A stretch of DNA of 64,000 nucleotides, from positions 2,046,001 through 2,110,000 of the forward strand of contig JAHQIY010000014.1 in assembly GCA_019054805.1 (NCBI GenBank), read 5' to 3'. Source of the stretch: Brachionus manjavacas (Eukaryota > Rotifera > Eurotatoria > Ploima > Brachionidae). Positions 57,491 to 64,000 of the stretch are shown here, piece by piece (position 1 is the stretch's first letter; each line of letters begins with the position of its first letter). Below the pieces are notes generated by a model that was given only the letters and a program-made list of their open reading frames with translations, made no database searches and had not been told where the DNA came from. The position numbers were made by a program, and so were the translations under genes.

Positions 57491-58583
57491 AGAGCCAGTT
57501 TATCTACTTTAAATTTAATCAAAAGAGACACAAAATCTTTCGGTTCTTTCCAAAACCAGTTTTACGGAACCGTTCTACCAGGCCTTATTATACTCGTACT
57601 TTTTATGGTGCATTAATACAAGAAGTTTTTTAAAATCTCATTCTATGAAAGAAAGCATACATCTAAAAATCTTTGAAAAAAAACTCAAAAATTTATTTAT
57701 TTTAAATCTTAGACTTTATTTAATATGTGAGTAAAATTTTAAGTTAAATACAGTTTTTTGATCAAAATATATTTAAATAATAAATTAAGTTGAAAACTTA
57801 AACGGTTACATTTTCATCATTGTATCTTAAATAGATGACAACTTTATTTCCTTTGATATTTTAGGACAAGCATTTTTGACCACCTGTAATAAGCAACGCT
57901 CAAGGCCTGAGTCATCAATCTCAAACTAAGATAATAAAATAATTGTTATTCTCAAAATTAAAAAATCAATACCAAATAAGGAATAAATTTAGAAATTTTA
58001 ATTAAAATAAAAAGATTTAAACATTAGAAACATTTAATTTATTTAAAAGGTTTTAGCACATTGTTTAAATGTCCCAAATTAAGGTCCAAGGCCGGACATT
58101 GACGCTTGCTAGGCCGCCATAATAATAACCTTGAATACCATAATAATAATAATTTTCACTTGTCTTAAAAATTTTTTTTTTAAATAAAAAAAATAAAAGT
58201 ATTTAGCTTGCGCAATATTAAATATCTACGCAATGATAGAATTCTTTTGCCCTTCATAAATAATTAATTTTGCATCAAAGTGACCTTTGAAAATGAGGCA
58301 GTGTCTAAAAAAGTGTCCGATCCGAGTCACTTGACCTCAGCTGGAAGATTCACATACCTGCTTAGCAATTCGACTAGAATGAATGGTGCGGGTGCCGACT
58401 ATTTGACTAACCTAATTAATCAGCGACTAAATTATGCTAACTAAATGAGAAATAAAATTATAATAAAATTACAGCCAGCTATTGAAAATCTATGATGATG
58501 AAGCGCAGTGTTTTCACTTAGACATATTATTTCGATTTGAGCTCGAAACAACCAAATTCCTAAAATGCATTTTTCTCTTTTAG
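57491..58583. other. 5' flank of kinesin light chain gene with a LINE tail
   Basis: About 58080-58160 carries ggtccaaggccggacattga followed by ccataataataataat, probably another CR1-like 3' end on the plus strand. A GC-richer stretch at 58275-58400 may belong to the kinesin light chain promoter or 5' leader. No gene is seen. Confidence 0.4.

Positions 58584-64000
<5,417 letters not shown>

Overview
The window is about three-quarters A+T and carries animal-type genes: a Toll-like receptor, kinesin light chain, LARP4, AGXT2, a Ly6-type protein and a TANGO1-like protein. It has short spliceosomal introns (about 50-70 nt), long AT-rich spacers and many degraded class I and class II transposons. 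This indicates a small AT-rich invertebrate genome. A PAN-plus-thaumatin protein and a protostome-style multi-cysteine-cluster Toll receptor would fit a rotifer such as Brachionus, but that placement is inference. Two housekeeping genes (LARP4 and kinesin light chain) are GC-rich islands against the background.

Layout. 1-3869: a Toll-like receptor on the minus strand, split by a one-base change in an A-run. 3870-16209: a 12.3 kb AT-rich spacer with one LINE endonuclease remnant. 16210-17642: a second, inverted copy of the Toll ectodomain, apparently identical apart from one base, ending before the transmembrane and TIR parts. 18724-19896: a three-exon secreted PAN-thaumatin gene, followed by a tandem remnant of its 3' end. 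21364-28881: a nest of transposons (Tc1-type, LINEs, hAT MITEs, and a pogo element inserted in a LINE). 29743-31782: LARP4. 33692-35890: a broken small ORF, a LINE and a hAT remnant. 36109-37078: a five-exon secreted protein of unknown family. 39642-41279: AGXT2 in four exons. 42270-45560: LINE pieces around a single-pass membrane protein gene. 46834-47270: a three-exon Ly6/three-finger protein. 49309-51151: a TANGO1/cTAGE5-like coiled-coil membrane protein. 52526-53248: a near-perfect 0.36 kb tandem duplication. 58584-64000: kinesin light chain, running off the right edge, with a 4.1 kb GC-AG intron that holds a pogo-derived element.

How the genes relate. There is no operon-like organisation. 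The notable cluster is at the left: a Toll receptor, an inverted truncated copy that could only give a soluble ectodomain (if it is expressed at all), and a secreted thaumatin-like effector lying between blocks homologous to the Toll 3' flank. Recognition-type genes recur (Ly6, small secreted proteins). The most interesting structure is this inverted Toll duplication, in which the coding part looks identical while the flanks have diverged. Exon boundaries for AGXT2, the thaumatin gene, the Ly6 gene, the five-exon gene, the TANGO1-like gene and kinesin light chain were deduced by hand from splice sites and reading-frame continuity.
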